DNA of 64,000 nucleotides, from contig CATNEN010000010.1 in assembly GCA_950097015.1 (NCBI GenBank), forward strand, positions 2,496,501 to 2,560,500, given 5' to 3'. The stretch's first letter is position 1. Every line of letters starts with the position of its first letter. The stretch comes from Macrostomum hystrix. Lineage: Eukaryota; Platyhelminthes; Macrostomidae. Below, one piece after another: positions 10,574-21,994 of this stretch. The notes under the pieces were generated by a model, which had not been told where the DNA came from, ran no database searches, and saw only the letters and a list, made by a program, of their open reading frames with translations. The translations under genes and the position numbers were made by a program.

Positions 10574-11318
10574 ATGAATCTTTCCGTATCCGCTTCATTT
10601 TTCACGGCATTCGTGTTTCACATTGATGATTAAAGTACATTCTAGTGAGTCCGGCTCAATCTTAAACGAATGCCAATATAGAATACAGCAGAAACCAAGA
10701 AATTAAAATAAATGTAGCCTTTTCTTTGCATTTTTATTGTAATTGTATTTATATTATCCGGCGCACAGAGAGCAATGCACAAATTGAATACCTGAGCCAT
10801 AGAATCAATGGAATGCAGTTGATGTTCGAGTGCTCGCATTCTTAAGCTCTCCCTCTAAAGTCCTGAGCAGGAAGGCGGCAATTATTCATCCTGAGTGCAT
10901 CAGCTGCATAAGCTTAGCTTGGCCTGAGCACTGTGTTCACAAACACTCGTGATGGCTGTGCATTTTATTCCGCTGCTAATGCCGTTCTATCTGTGCCTCT
11001 AGAATGAGTCTGTGTGATTAAGTAGAATGCCCATTGTACAGAGCGCTCCCGGCATCAGCATAATCAACTCTAAGAGAATGAATGAGTAGCTAACTTGAAC
11101 TCGGCGCCCTCACCCTTAACTGCTCATTCACTGGAATGGAGCTGAGCTATAGTGCGGGACTGAACAAGATTGTGTCAATATGAGAACCAGACAGCAGGCT
11201 GTGCTAATTAGTTCTGTGTGCAACCAACAGAATAAGACATGAGTTTGGGGGTGATGAAAGTCAGTAAGGAATACCTGTGAACAGCCAGCTTTGTTGAGCT
11301 GGGTGCGATTGAGCAAAG
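10574..11318. other. Spacer without supported gene
   Basis: It is AT-rich and then mixed composition. Short frames on both strands show no family resemblance. Confidence 0.5.
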
Positions 11319-11885
11319 AATTGGGTAAATGAGCAGAGAACTGAGCAGTTATTGAGTAAATGAGCAGAGAACTGAGCAGTTGTTGAGTAAATGAGCAGAG
11401 AACTGAGCAGTTATTGAGTAAATGAGCAGAGAACTGAGCAGTTATTGATTAAATGAGCTGAGAATGGAGCAGTTATTGAGTAAATGAGCAGAGAATTGAG
11501 CAGTTATTGAGTAAATGAGCAGAGAACTGAGCAGTTATTGATTAAATGAGCTGAGAATGGAGCAGTTATTGAGTAAATGAGCAGATAATTGAGCAGTTAT
11601 TGAGTAAATGAGCAGAGAATTGAGCAGTTTTTAGTAAATGAGCAGAGAATTGAGCAGTTTTTAGTAAATGAGCAGAGAATTGAGCAGTTTTTTAGTAAAT
11701 GAGCAGAGAATTGAGCAGTTATTGAGTAAATGAGCAGAGAATTGAGCAGTTTTTTAGTAAATGAGCAGAGAATTGAGCAGTTATTGAGTAAATGAGCAGA
11801 GAATTGAGCAGTAATTGAGTAAATGATCAGAGAATTGAGCAGTAATTGAGAAAGTGAGCAGAGAATTGAGCAGTTATTGAGTAAA
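11319..11885 (+). repeat. About 30-bp minisatellite, about 19 copies
   Basis: The unit is AGTAAATGAGCAGAGAATTG followed by AGCAGTTATTG. Subfamilies differ by TTTTTAGT instead of TTATTGAGT and by GAATGG or GAACTG. Confidence 0.9.
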
Positions 11886-12492
11886 TATATCAGAGTAAAG
11901 AGGTCAGCCAGAGTGACACCTGTAGAGTAGCTTTCGTGACTATATTCAAACGCATGCTGAGTCAGTACGGGGTGAATGGCAGTGCCTGTATTCTCGTACA
12001 GGAAGTAAAGACAGGAGGCGGCTGTGAGACAATGGGCAAAGCGGAGAACTGGTCTGGGAAAGGCTTGGGCTGCGAACGCCAGAGGAGAAAACTCAACGAA
12101 GTGAAGAGCGTGAATGCTGCGTACATTTTTGTCTGCAAAACGAATAGTTGCTTCTCTGAGTAGACTGCAGCGATGCGCCGATTGCAGCTACTGTAAGTAG
12201 TGCGCTGAGCTCCGCTACTTCAGGCTTTTTTTCTAAATTCCCTGAAGTCTGCAATCCAGACTAGACTCATCTCTCATCTCTCCCTGTCTCAAGTCTCAAG
12301 TCTTATCTCTTAATGTCTCATCTCTCTTATGTCTCATCTTTCCCATGTCTCATTTCTCCCTGTCTCATCACTCTCGGGTCTTATCTCTATTTTTCACTTC
12401 TGCCACTTAACAACAGCTCGTGACAGAGCTCATTGCTGCTATTCTAGCTTTGAAACTCAAGGTCAAGTTCATGCTGACTCACAGAGCTCATT

Positions 12493-14104
12493 GCTCACAC
12501 ACACACTCACACATACACTCACACATACACTCACACACAAAAACACACACTCACACACACACTCACACACAAACACACACACTCACACACACACTCACAC
12601 ACACACACACTCACACACACACTCACACACACTCACACACAGACACTCACACACACTCACACACACACTCACACACACTCACACTCACACACACTCACAC
12701 ACACGCTCACACACACTCACACACACACTCACACACACACTCACACATTCACACACACTCACACACACACTCACACACACACTCACACACACACTCACAC
12801 ACACACTCACACACACTCACACACACACTCACACACACTCACACACACTCACACACACACTCACACACACACTCACACACACACACACTCACACACACAC
12901 TCACACACACTCACACACAGACACTCACACACACACACACACACTCACACACACTCACACTCACACACACTCACACACACTCACACACACACTCACACAC
13001 ACACTCACACACACACACACTCACACACTCACACACACTCACACACACACTCACACACACACTCACACACACACTCACACACACTCACACACACTCACAC
13101 ACACACACAAACACTCACACACACACTCACACACACTCACACACACACACAAACACTCACACACACACTCACACACTCACACACACACTCACACACACAC
13201 ACACACTCACACTCACACACAGACACTCACACACACTCACACACACGCTCACACACACTCACACACACACTCACACACACACACACTCACACACACACTC
13301 ACACTCACACACACACTCACACACACACTCACACACACACTCACACACACTCACACTCACACACACTCACACACACGCTCACACACACTCACACACACAC
13401 TCACACACACACACACTCACACACACACTCACACACACACACACGCTCACACACACTCACACACACACTCACACACACACACACTCACACACTCACACAC
13501 ACTCACACACACACTCACACACACACTCACACACACACTCACACACACACTCACACACACTCACACACACACTCACACACACTCACACACACTCACACAC
13601 ACACTCACACACACACTCACACACACACACACTCACACACACACTCACACACACACACACGCTCACACACACTCACACACACACTCACACACACACACAC
13701 TCACACACTCACACACACTCACACACACACTCACACACACACTCACACACACACTCACACACACACACACTCACACACACACTCACACACACGCTCACAC
13801 ACACACTCACACACAAACACACACACTCACACACACACTCACACACACGCTCACACACACACTCACACACAAACACACACACTCACACACACACACACAG
13901 ACACTCACACACACTCACACACACACTCACACACACTCACACACACACTCACACACACAAACACACACACTCACACACACACTCACACACACTCACACAC
14001 ACTCACACACACACTCACACACACTCACACACACACTCACACACACAAACACACACACTCACACACACACTCACACACACTCACACACACTCACTCACTC
14101 ACAC
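12493..14104 (+). repeat. 1.6-kb (CA)/(TCACAC) compound microsatellite
   Basis: The array is CACACACTCACA-type with occasional CACAAACAC, CACGCTC and CACAGACAC variants. Both forward frames read through as His-Ser-Thr or Leu-Thr repeats; these are not taken as genes. Confidence 0.97.
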
Positions 14105-14454
14105 ATTTCTATCACGCAAGAGTCTACAATATCCTATTTTAATTTTCAATCAAGCAGTCTGTTCCCTGCAACACCAGGCATAACTTACAAAGAACCAATG
14201 TCTCCTCAGCAGCAGAGAACCAATATCCATAATGCACCAATGTCTCCTCAGCATGCTTCTGGTTCGTTCCTAATTTTAACCATAGACAAATGCTGAGCAT
14301 TTCAGTCTCATTCTTTTGCTTATGCCGAATTCAGTTTATCAACTTTGTATTTGTTCTTGACCAGAGAATAAGTTGTATTAATCCAAAGTTTATTCGATGA
14401 TCAAAGCAAGATCATTAATCTAGATTTGAATAAGGAACTCATTATTTTGTGTCA

Positions 14455-16097
14455 ATGAGTTCAGCAAGTAAGAGCCAGTTTGTCATCTGCATTGCCATGA
14501 TGTTGGCCACACTGGTACTGATGCCGAAATGTGAGTCGATTGTGATAATTAGTCTACTTATTTGATGCCATTCTAATATGATTTCATTTCTTTAATAATT
14601 TAATAGGTTGGTTAATTTTCAGATTCAACTGCCGCGCCTGACTCAAATGGATTTAAAGGGTAAACGATTCGTCGTGTTTCTAAATTTAAAAAATTATATA
14701 TTTCTATAACGCGTTTGCCTCTCGCTCCGCGGTCCCTGAGCTCGATTCCGTGGCGAGGCCACATTGGGCTTGAGGGCCAACCTCCAAGGCACATTGAGAG
14801 TGTACACTGCCTGACGATGAGAATGTCAGGGCAGATGTACACACCTGTGTGAGGGAGTGCCTGCGTACAGTGTCTGTGTGCGTGTGTGCTCAGGACCTGC
14901 AATTAATAAGGGTATTATTATTATTATTAGTCATAACAAATCATTTTTAGAGGCCTCAGCGGAAACTCAAAGGCGCGACTAGTTCAAATGGACGCTGTCT
15001 CTATCGACAAAAAAATCGAGCACTTGATCAAGACATCGTCAGGCTCAGACATCAGGCCTGAAGTCAAAAAGGATGAGGTCACAATCTGCACGGGTATCCG
15101 AACAATGACAATCAATGGCGCGTATGAAAGGTTCAATTGTTCAGAGCCTGAGGAAAAGCGAAAGCGAGCAGCCACCTACTCTGAGCTGGTGTCAAAGATG
15201 AACAGCAGGTCATACTGCTGTGGTAGACGGCCAAACCAATACTGCTGCTCCGTGCTGGAGTTCTACGCATTCACTATTACAAGTATTATCGGCTTAAGCG
15301 CAGGCTTTTGCGCTATTTTGATTGGCCTAGGAATTTCCTGCATATTCAAAAACAGAAAATTCGCCACTGGTCAAAACGGAAGTGCGCAGGTAGGCATTTA
15401 ATCATTTGATGCGAACAACTTGTTCGCAATTCTGCCCATTTAGCTGAATCCTGAGCACACACGCACACAGATACTGTACGATAGCACTCGCGCAAACAGG
15501 TGTGTACATTTGCCCTGACTTTCTCATCGTCAGGCAGTGTGAATTCTCACTGTGCCTTGGAGGTTGGCTCTCAAGGGCGTAAATTGCACGACAAGCCTCC
15601 AAGCCTTCTCCCCGTGGCTGCGGAATCGAGCTCAGGGACCCTGGCCCGAGAGGCAAACGCGTTAACTGCTCTGCCACTCACCCCGCTGCTCATCCTCAAG
15701 GCTACAACCCGCTGTCCAATGTTTATGTTTGGCTCCAATTTGAAGCCAAACTCCATACTGTATTGAATGTCTCCACCACTTCCTTGTCAAGCCAATGCAG
15801 CCAATGCAGCCAATGCAGCCAATGCAGCCAATGCAGCCAATGCAGCCAATGCAGCCAATGCAGCCAATGCAGCCAGGATTCGGAGCACAAAAAGGATTTT
15901 TCGGCGGTTTTCAACCTCCGATGGGTCCACCAGGGCCGCCGGTTCCACCACCGATGCCGTATCCGTCGCCGATGCCGTATCCGTCGCCGATGCCGTATAC
16001 GTCGCCGATGCATTCTCCTCAGCAGCAGCTGTACCCTCCGCCATCAGCTAACCCTCCCATCTACCCCACGGACAAACTCTCCCCTGACAAGCAATAG
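14455..16097 (+). CDS. Shisa-type single-pass membrane protein (four exons)
   Basis: The proposed exons are 14455-14530, 14623-14659, 14951-15389 and 15792-16097. All junctions are GT/AG and the phases 1, 2 and 0 fit without a stop, giving 285 aa. Exon 1 is a signal peptide. The ectodomain (about 82-138) has CTG...RFNCSEPE...YCCG....YCCS, the Cys spacing of the Shisa domain. A transmembrane segment spans about 141-170. The cytosolic tail is Pro-rich with nine MQP repeats, repeated PMPYPSP and a PPIY motif that could bind WW domains. Shisa proteins act in ER or plasma membrane, regulating receptor maturation (Wnt/FGF, AMPA receptor); the partner here is unknown. Introns 2 and 3 each carry a SINE. 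The closely related CYYR1-like families remain an alternative. Confidence 0.75.
14706..14930 (+). mobile_element. tRNA-derived SINE, copy 2, with (ATT)n tail
   Basis: Same family as 7341-7620, here on the plus strand. The A box is lost (5' truncation or divergence), while the B-box-like GAGCTCGATTCCG remains. The 3' end is an (ATT) run at 14913-14929, a plausible reverse-transcription tail. It lies in Shisa intron 2. Confidence 0.7.
15427..15687 (-). mobile_element. tRNA-derived SINE, copy 3
   Basis: The minus-strand copy has A-box-like TGGCAGAGCAG (15666-15676) and B-box-like GAGCTCGATTCCG (15621-15633). It lies in Shisa intron 3, opposite in orientation to copy 2. Confidence 0.75.
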
Positions 16098-16448
16098 TCG
16101 ACCAATGCTGAATAACAATAACGACAAGAAAATCAATGCGTACAAAACAATTATTTATTTTTGTAGTGACTGTAATTCCATTTATCATTATATATTTTTC
16201 ATTTAGCAAGTGGCATTTATTACATAAAACTCGCGTTTTGGCCCAATCAACAACAACCATATCTATTTCAGCGTATATTACGAGCGTAATTGTTAGTAAA
16301 AACACTCATCTCTCCATCACTTAATATTCACTGAAGCTCACTGATTACTGTATCTGACTCAATTCGACCATAAAAATATAAATAGTAACAAGAATATATT
16401 TCGTGAAATTTAATTTCAGGTCAAAGCAGCAACTTATTGCACTGAATT

Positions 16449-16834
16449 ATCATGAGACTGTGTGATTGAGTATGAGACTGTGTGATTGAGTATGAGACTG
16501 TGTGATTGAGTGTGAGACTGTGTGATTGAGTGTGAGACTGTGTGATTGAGTGTGAGACTGTGTGATTGAGTGTGAGACTGTGTGATTGAGTGTGAGACTG
16601 TGTGATTGTGTGTGAGACTGTGTGATTGAGTGTGAGACTGTGTGATTGAGTGTGAGACTGTGTGATTGAGTGTGAGACTGTGTGATTGAGTGTGAGACTG
16701 TGTGATTGAGTGTGAGACTGTGTGATTGAGTGTGAGACTGTGTGATTGAGTGTGAGACTGTGTGATTGAGTGTGAGACTGTGTGATTGAGTATGAGACTG
16801 TGTGATTGAGTGTGAGACTGTGTGATTGAGTGTG
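16449..16834 (+). repeat. 20-bp minisatellite, about 19 copies
   Basis: The unit is TGAGACTGTGTGATTGAGTG, with TGAGTATG and TGTGTGTG variants. The minus-strand frame across it is a repeat artefact. Confidence 0.95.
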
Positions 16835-17040
16835 TTGCTCCAGCGAATTTTGCTTCAACGAATTCTAGAAAGCATCATTTATGAATAATTGATCATCATT
16901 TTCTTTACGCATATTTATCATGAAGCTTATTAGCCAGTCAATATCTATCTCGGTAGTAACTTAATTTTACAGTCACTTTCTAATCATTACGAGAATAAGT
17001 GTATTACGAGATTTATAAAGAATTTTTTCATTTATAATTA

Positions 17041-17591
17041 GTAGGCCACCAAGCCATCACGAATTACACCGGTAGAACTACAGGACAAGGCTTCTCCGAG
17101 GAGGCTGCGAGTGAGTGTATTGATTTGGTATTGTCTGGTAAAGAGAAGGCAACCAGCGCCGCTAGCCCATGTACAGGAAAGCAGATTGAGATGTACGCCA
17201 CTAATAACCCATTAACTTGTCCTGTTGCTGCCGTGCGCAAGTATATTAGCTTGTTGCCCCTAGTGTGAGTGGTTTGTTTCCGAGACCTCTGCTAAAGTTC
17301 TCCATGGTACAATGGTACAGTGCAACGCAAGTGCTCGGTAAAGACACCCTGATGGCACGACATGATGGCACGGATTTCTACAAGAGCGAATCTATCACGG
17401 ACCTACAGCAATCATTGTATCCGTGCTACGGTTGTCACGGCATAGCAAACAAGGGCATTTCTGTTGGCAAATTTCAATGTGTTACCGGTCACAAGAGGCC
17501 AGAGTCGGTTCAGAGAAAATCGATGCCGTGTTCTGTTTTTCCTATAAGACTTAGAAATCTGAAAAGAACTCTAGAGAAAACTTTCGTCTAG
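17041..17591 (+). pseudogene. Tyrosine-recombinase (Crypton/DUF3504-like) remnant
   Basis: Two frames join across a frameshift near 17264. The first (17041-17264) contains LTCPVAAVRKYISLLPLV. The second (17265-17591) continues with LFPRPL, WYSATQVLGKDTL, a GIANKGIS segment and CVTGHKRPESVQ. This order matches the C-terminal half of the tyrosine-recombinase-like domain found in Cryptons and in domesticated KIAA1958/ZMYM-type proteins. The expected catalytic Tyr after VQR is Lys here. With the frameshift this suggests an inactive relic. No N-terminal part was seen. Confidence 0.6.
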
Positions 17592-18327
17592 AGGTCAAGA
17601 AAAACTTTCGTAAAGCGCTTCAAGTTTTGTTGTCTCTCTCGTGTCGATGTAGTCTACATGTAGTCTAGCGGTGTGTTGCAGTTGTTTTAAGTTGTTTTAA
17701 ATTGCTAACTTAATAGAGCTCAGAGATGACTCTCTAACTAACATCAGCGACGGTCTATTTTCCCGCGCTCCGCTTCGATTTATATATTGATTCAAAATCC
17801 CTCCCTTGGGGAGGTGGTAAAACTTTATCAACAGAGCGCTTAGTGATAATGAGTCGAGTGGGGTCGCAGCCCCGAGTCCAATTCAGCACAAAACATTAGA
17901 CTACTTGGTTGGCAGGCACGCCAACCCCTGTCCTATGGAGGGCGGGTCAAAGGCCTAAACGCGTTGGTTGAGTTAGGCAAAGTTCCCGTTTCTATGGAGT
18001 CCCCTTTATCTAGTGTTTGGTGTCGCCGTCCCTTCGTCAATCAGATCTTCTTGGGCGGTCCCGGTCTTCTCCTCTTCTCCAGATAGGGCCCAGGCCGGCT
18101 CCGATATCGCAGGCAGGACCGGGCCAGGTTGCATCATGCCGTGCCCGGTCGGGTAAGTCCAGGTAGGTCCAGATCGCGTTGGACCGACGTCGGGCAGGAT
18201 CGGGTCAGATTAGGCCGGGCCGTGTCGTGTCGGGCCGTGCCAGATCCAGTTGGGCCGGGCTGTGTTGAGCTGAAATGCAAGTGAAAACTCGGGGCGAGTG
18301 TTTATCTAATCTGTCTATTCTTAGTTG

Positions 18328-18430
18328 CTTGACCTCTAGGCGAAAGTTTTCTCTCGAGTTCTTTTCTGATTTCTAAGTCTTATATTTCCCGTAAGTGAGT
18401 ACCTCTGGACACCACTTGGGCATTGAACTA
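18328..18430 (-). pseudogene. Second, opposed fragment of the same recombinase
   Basis: The segment 18328-18384 is an inverted copy of 17543-17599 (56 bp, three mismatches). Read on the minus strand it encodes the same C-terminal peptide (RLRNxKRTxEKTF then stop), preceded by SGVQRY. That segment retains a Tyr where the upstream copy has Lys. Two element copies in opposite orientation, about 730 bp apart, explain the inverted repeat. Confidence 0.55.
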
Positions 18431-18778
18431 CACAATGTACTATAAAGACGGCGTGGGTTGCACCACAAGACTATACTAAATCGTTACTGCTGTCCTCTTT
18501 GTAATATTGCACTTTTAACGTTTTAAATACAATCGTTTTTGCTCCTACATTACGACGTAGAATACATTTCGTTTTCTCTCGTCTATGACCCAGCCCGACA
18601 GCGGGCAGAGGATGGGCCGTTTCTTAAACAGTCTTGCCCGCAAAATCAATTCACGAATGGAATGCCCTCCGTGCCATCTTGGATCGAATGCCTTGGATCA
18701 CATTTTTTTACCGCCCCCTGTTTAGTGTCAGAATAGAAATTATGACAATAAGAAATTTGAGGAATGGGACAAGCAAAA

Positions 18779-19820
18779 GACAGTTACGGACTATAACAAA
18801 AGCATAAAGACAGTTACGGACTATAACAAAAGCATAAAGACAGTTACGGACTATAACAAAAGCATAAAGACAGTTACGGACTATAACAAAAGCAAAAGAC
18901 AGTTACGGACTATAACAAAAGCAAAAGACAGTTACGGACTATAACAAAAGCATAAAGACAGTTACGGACTATAACAAAAGCATAAAGACAGTTACGGACT
19001 ATAACAAAAGCAAAAGACAGTTACGGACTATAACAAAAGCATAAAGACAGTTACGGACTATAACAAAAGCAAAAGACAGTTACGGACTATAACAAAAGCA
19101 TAAAGACAGTTACGGACTATAACAAAAGCATAAAGACAGTTACGGACTATAACAAAAGCATAAAGACAGTTACGGACTATAACAAAAGCATAAAGACAGT
19201 TACGGACTATAACAAAAGCAAAAGACAGTTACGGACTATAACAAAAGCAAAAGACAGTTACGGACTATAACAAAAGCATAAAGACAGTTACGGACTATAA
19301 CAAAAGCATAAAGACAGTTACGGACTATAACAAAAGCAAAAGACAGTTACGGACTATAACAAAAGCAAAAGACAGTTACGGACTATAACAAAAGCATAAA
19401 GACAGTTACGGACAATAACAAAAGCATAAAGACAGTTACGGACTATAACAAAAGCAAAAGACAGTTACGGACTATAACAAAAGCATAAAGACAGTTACGG
19501 ACTATAACAAAAGCAAAAGACAGTTACGGACTATAACAAAAGCATAAAGACAGTTACGGACTATAACAAAAGCATAAAGACAGTTACGGACTATAACAAA
19601 AGCATAAAGACAGTTACGGACTATAACAAAAGCAAAAGACAGTTACGGACTATAACAAAAGCAAGAGACAGTTACGGACTATAACAAAAGCATAAAGACA
19701 GTTACGGACTATAACAAAAGCATAAAGACAGTTACGGACTATAACAAAAGCATAAAGACAGTTACGGACTATAACAAAAGCATAAAGACAGTTACGGACT
19801 ATAACAAAAGCATAAAGACA
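18779..19820 (+). repeat. 28/30-bp minisatellite, about 36 copies
   Basis: The unit is ACAGTTACGGACTATAACAA plus AAGCATAAAG (30 bp) or AAGCAAAAG-type endings (28 bp). The two lengths are mixed irregularly. There are no unique spacers, so it is not CRISPR-like. Confidence 0.95.
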
Positions 19821-19839
19821 GAGCAACCGAGTTACGACT

Positions 19840-21400
19840 AATTAACCATTGCTTCAACAGAACACAGTTCGCTTGGCTGAGCCGTTCCCGTAGCGGACTC
19901 TGCACCGCTTAGTCGGTCTCATTGGCTTCTGCCGATGTGTTCTGCCGCTTGCCCCGACCCGTCTGCTCCATAAGATGGCGGATTGTAGCCTCCAAAAAGT
20001 CTAGGAATTTCATGCAGTTGCCTGACTGGCAGTAACATCCAACTGAAGCAAAATGTGAAATCCGAGCTTCTGCAGGTGCCACCTGTACGTCCTTCTACAT
20101 GCACTGTAGGGCTGTAATGCCGCGTCAAGGCGATCGACGCCTCCCATGCTTTTGTTGTATTGTAGCAGTGAGTTAGGCTTCGCTACAGTCTCGACCACGC
20201 CACCTCGAATGACTCGCCTCACTTCTGTTCTTCCAGCAACGCCGCGGGTGTCCAAAAGGTACACAGCTTTGCGACCGCTAGCCTTTCTGTCAACGAGCTT
20301 GACGGCAAGAACATCACCCTGGCGCATGTGAGAGTGACTCACAGGTTGCAACGCCAGCACCTTTAGCTCATTTGGGATGCCTCGCTCGACCCTCACCGTT
20401 CCCGTCAGCATGGTATTACGTTCGAGCAGAAACTGAACTAGGCGAAGTGACGTGAACCAGCTGTCACAATAGATCCTGTAGCCAAAGTTCAGCAAGTCCT
20501 TGCTGAGCTCGACAACAATCTGCTCACTAAAAGAGAAATTCTGCCAATTCAGCCGGAACATGAAAGTTGAAAAGAAATCCGATGGAAGCCTCTGTGAGAC
20601 AGGAAACCTTTGTGCCGAATCTTTGTGCGCGCTTGGTGGGCATGAACTGTCGGAAAATGAGTCTTCCTTTGTACATTACCAACTCTTCAGCTACTGAAAC
20701 GTCTTGATTCGCAATGTCTAAAAACGGTCTGAACTTCTTCAAGGAGTCCTGCTGATGATTTACTGCGGTGCAGTCGTAGAATCGAAGGAATTACATGAGA
20801 TGAATAGACCGATCCCTTCCAAAGCAGTGCTCTTTTTTAAAATACTCGTTGCCGTAGAAAGCACCAGTCGATATACATGTGCATTTCGGGCTTCTTCACA
20901 AGACCATGTACAGGATGATCGATAGACATTTCTTCTTAAATTCGCACTTCGTTATTGGTGCCCGGTCTCCAAGATGACAGTAAAGGAGGAGGAGCTCCCT
21001 CAGCCTCACTTATAAAGTTTTGGAACTCGAAATGGACACCAGATCAGTGGTTTTTAAGTGTTGAAAGAAGAACTCCACCCGAGGCATCATTGTATCAGGC
21101 GCTTGGGCTAATTAATAGGTCAGGGTTCAGACCCGGCACTCCCAGGAATTCTGGAGCATCTCGAATACGCGAGTCTTCACCCTCCTGAACGAAAGTCCAT
21201 GCATTTTCATCATTTTATTTCTTTGATTTACGAAGCATTTACGAAATTTCTTCCAGTTGAAAGCCTTCGCTGTCACTCTGACCATCTTCTTCATTCACCC
21301 CGCCATCGATGCTTTCGTACTCGCTGAGGCTGTCATCGCTGGTAAAAACTGGCGAGTTGTCAAGAATGGCAATGGCATCCTTATAAAAATTGCTTGCCAT
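19840..21400 (-). mobile_element. Degenerate piggyBac-family transposase
   Basis: The minus strand shows, in order, an acidic N-terminal piece with ATG (21400-21239, 53 codons), then a degraded stretch, then ECHFG/FLRFYDC..DSLKKFRPF-like sequence with a TAA at 20791-20793. Next comes VAEELVMYKGRLIFRQFMP (to 20527), then after a frameshift near 20555, IYCDSWFTSLRL, LTGTVRVERGIP, VYLLDTRGV and YNKSMGGVDRLDA..Y...RRTYRW (to 20010). A decayed Cys-rich tail follows near 19850. This is the piggyBac/PGBD DDD-transposase order. The first catalytic Asp (normally VDE) reads VAE; the DSWF and GGVDR acidic residues remain. The copy cannot be active. Confidence 0.85.
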
Positions 21401-21994
21401 GTTGCAATTGTCTCGAAGTAATTAAGTTGATCCGGATAGGAAAACTTTAATGAGGTAATCTAAAGATACGAAAGTAATATTATTTTCACACGCGTATGGT
21501 ATTAGGTATCAGGATGAAAAATCGGTTGTTGAAAACGGAATACTGTAAAATAAAAGCAACAGAGACCGAATTTTGCCATAGACAGTCTCAGGATAGGGAT
21601 GCGTATAAGGGCCCCATTAATCGATCAATAAAATTTTTAGTGCCCATTGAAAAAACATCAAATTTGGCCCGTCTGTGATCATAAGAGTGCTCATAGACAG
21701 TGGGGACGATAAGCTGTGGCATGCTAGGTGTACCATCCGTTAACTGAGACTGTGAGCGTAGAAGCCCAGTTCGAATACTGTTACCATCTTTAGTCCAAGC
21801 TCGTCAAGAAGACAAGAAACGAATTCTAAACACTGCTTCATTAAAATCGCATATTTTCTTCATTCCGCAATTAAAATTTAGGTTTGGCCACAGATTAAAC
21901 TTCGAGACAGCACAAAAATGTGCTTTTTTAGTCAAATGGACGTCTTTAATGCCTGAGGTTTTGGTTTATTTTTTGCAAAACTCAAGACCTACAT
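21401..21994. other. AT-rich spacer between the piggyBac remnant and the RING-PHD gene
   Basis: No supported gene. A tRNA B-box-like CAGTTCGAATACTG lies near 21768 and may belong to another short SINE, but no boundaries can be set. Confidence 0.4.

Noticed and set aside
12329..14296. Forward open frames of 655 and 587 codons rich in His/Thr/Leu/Ser
   Set aside because: They are translations of a CA-rich compound microsatellite with no unique domain at either end; all forward frames are equally open.
18779..19820. CRISPR-like regular repeats
   Set aside because: Units are contiguous with no unique spacers and the genome is eukaryotic; it is a minisatellite.
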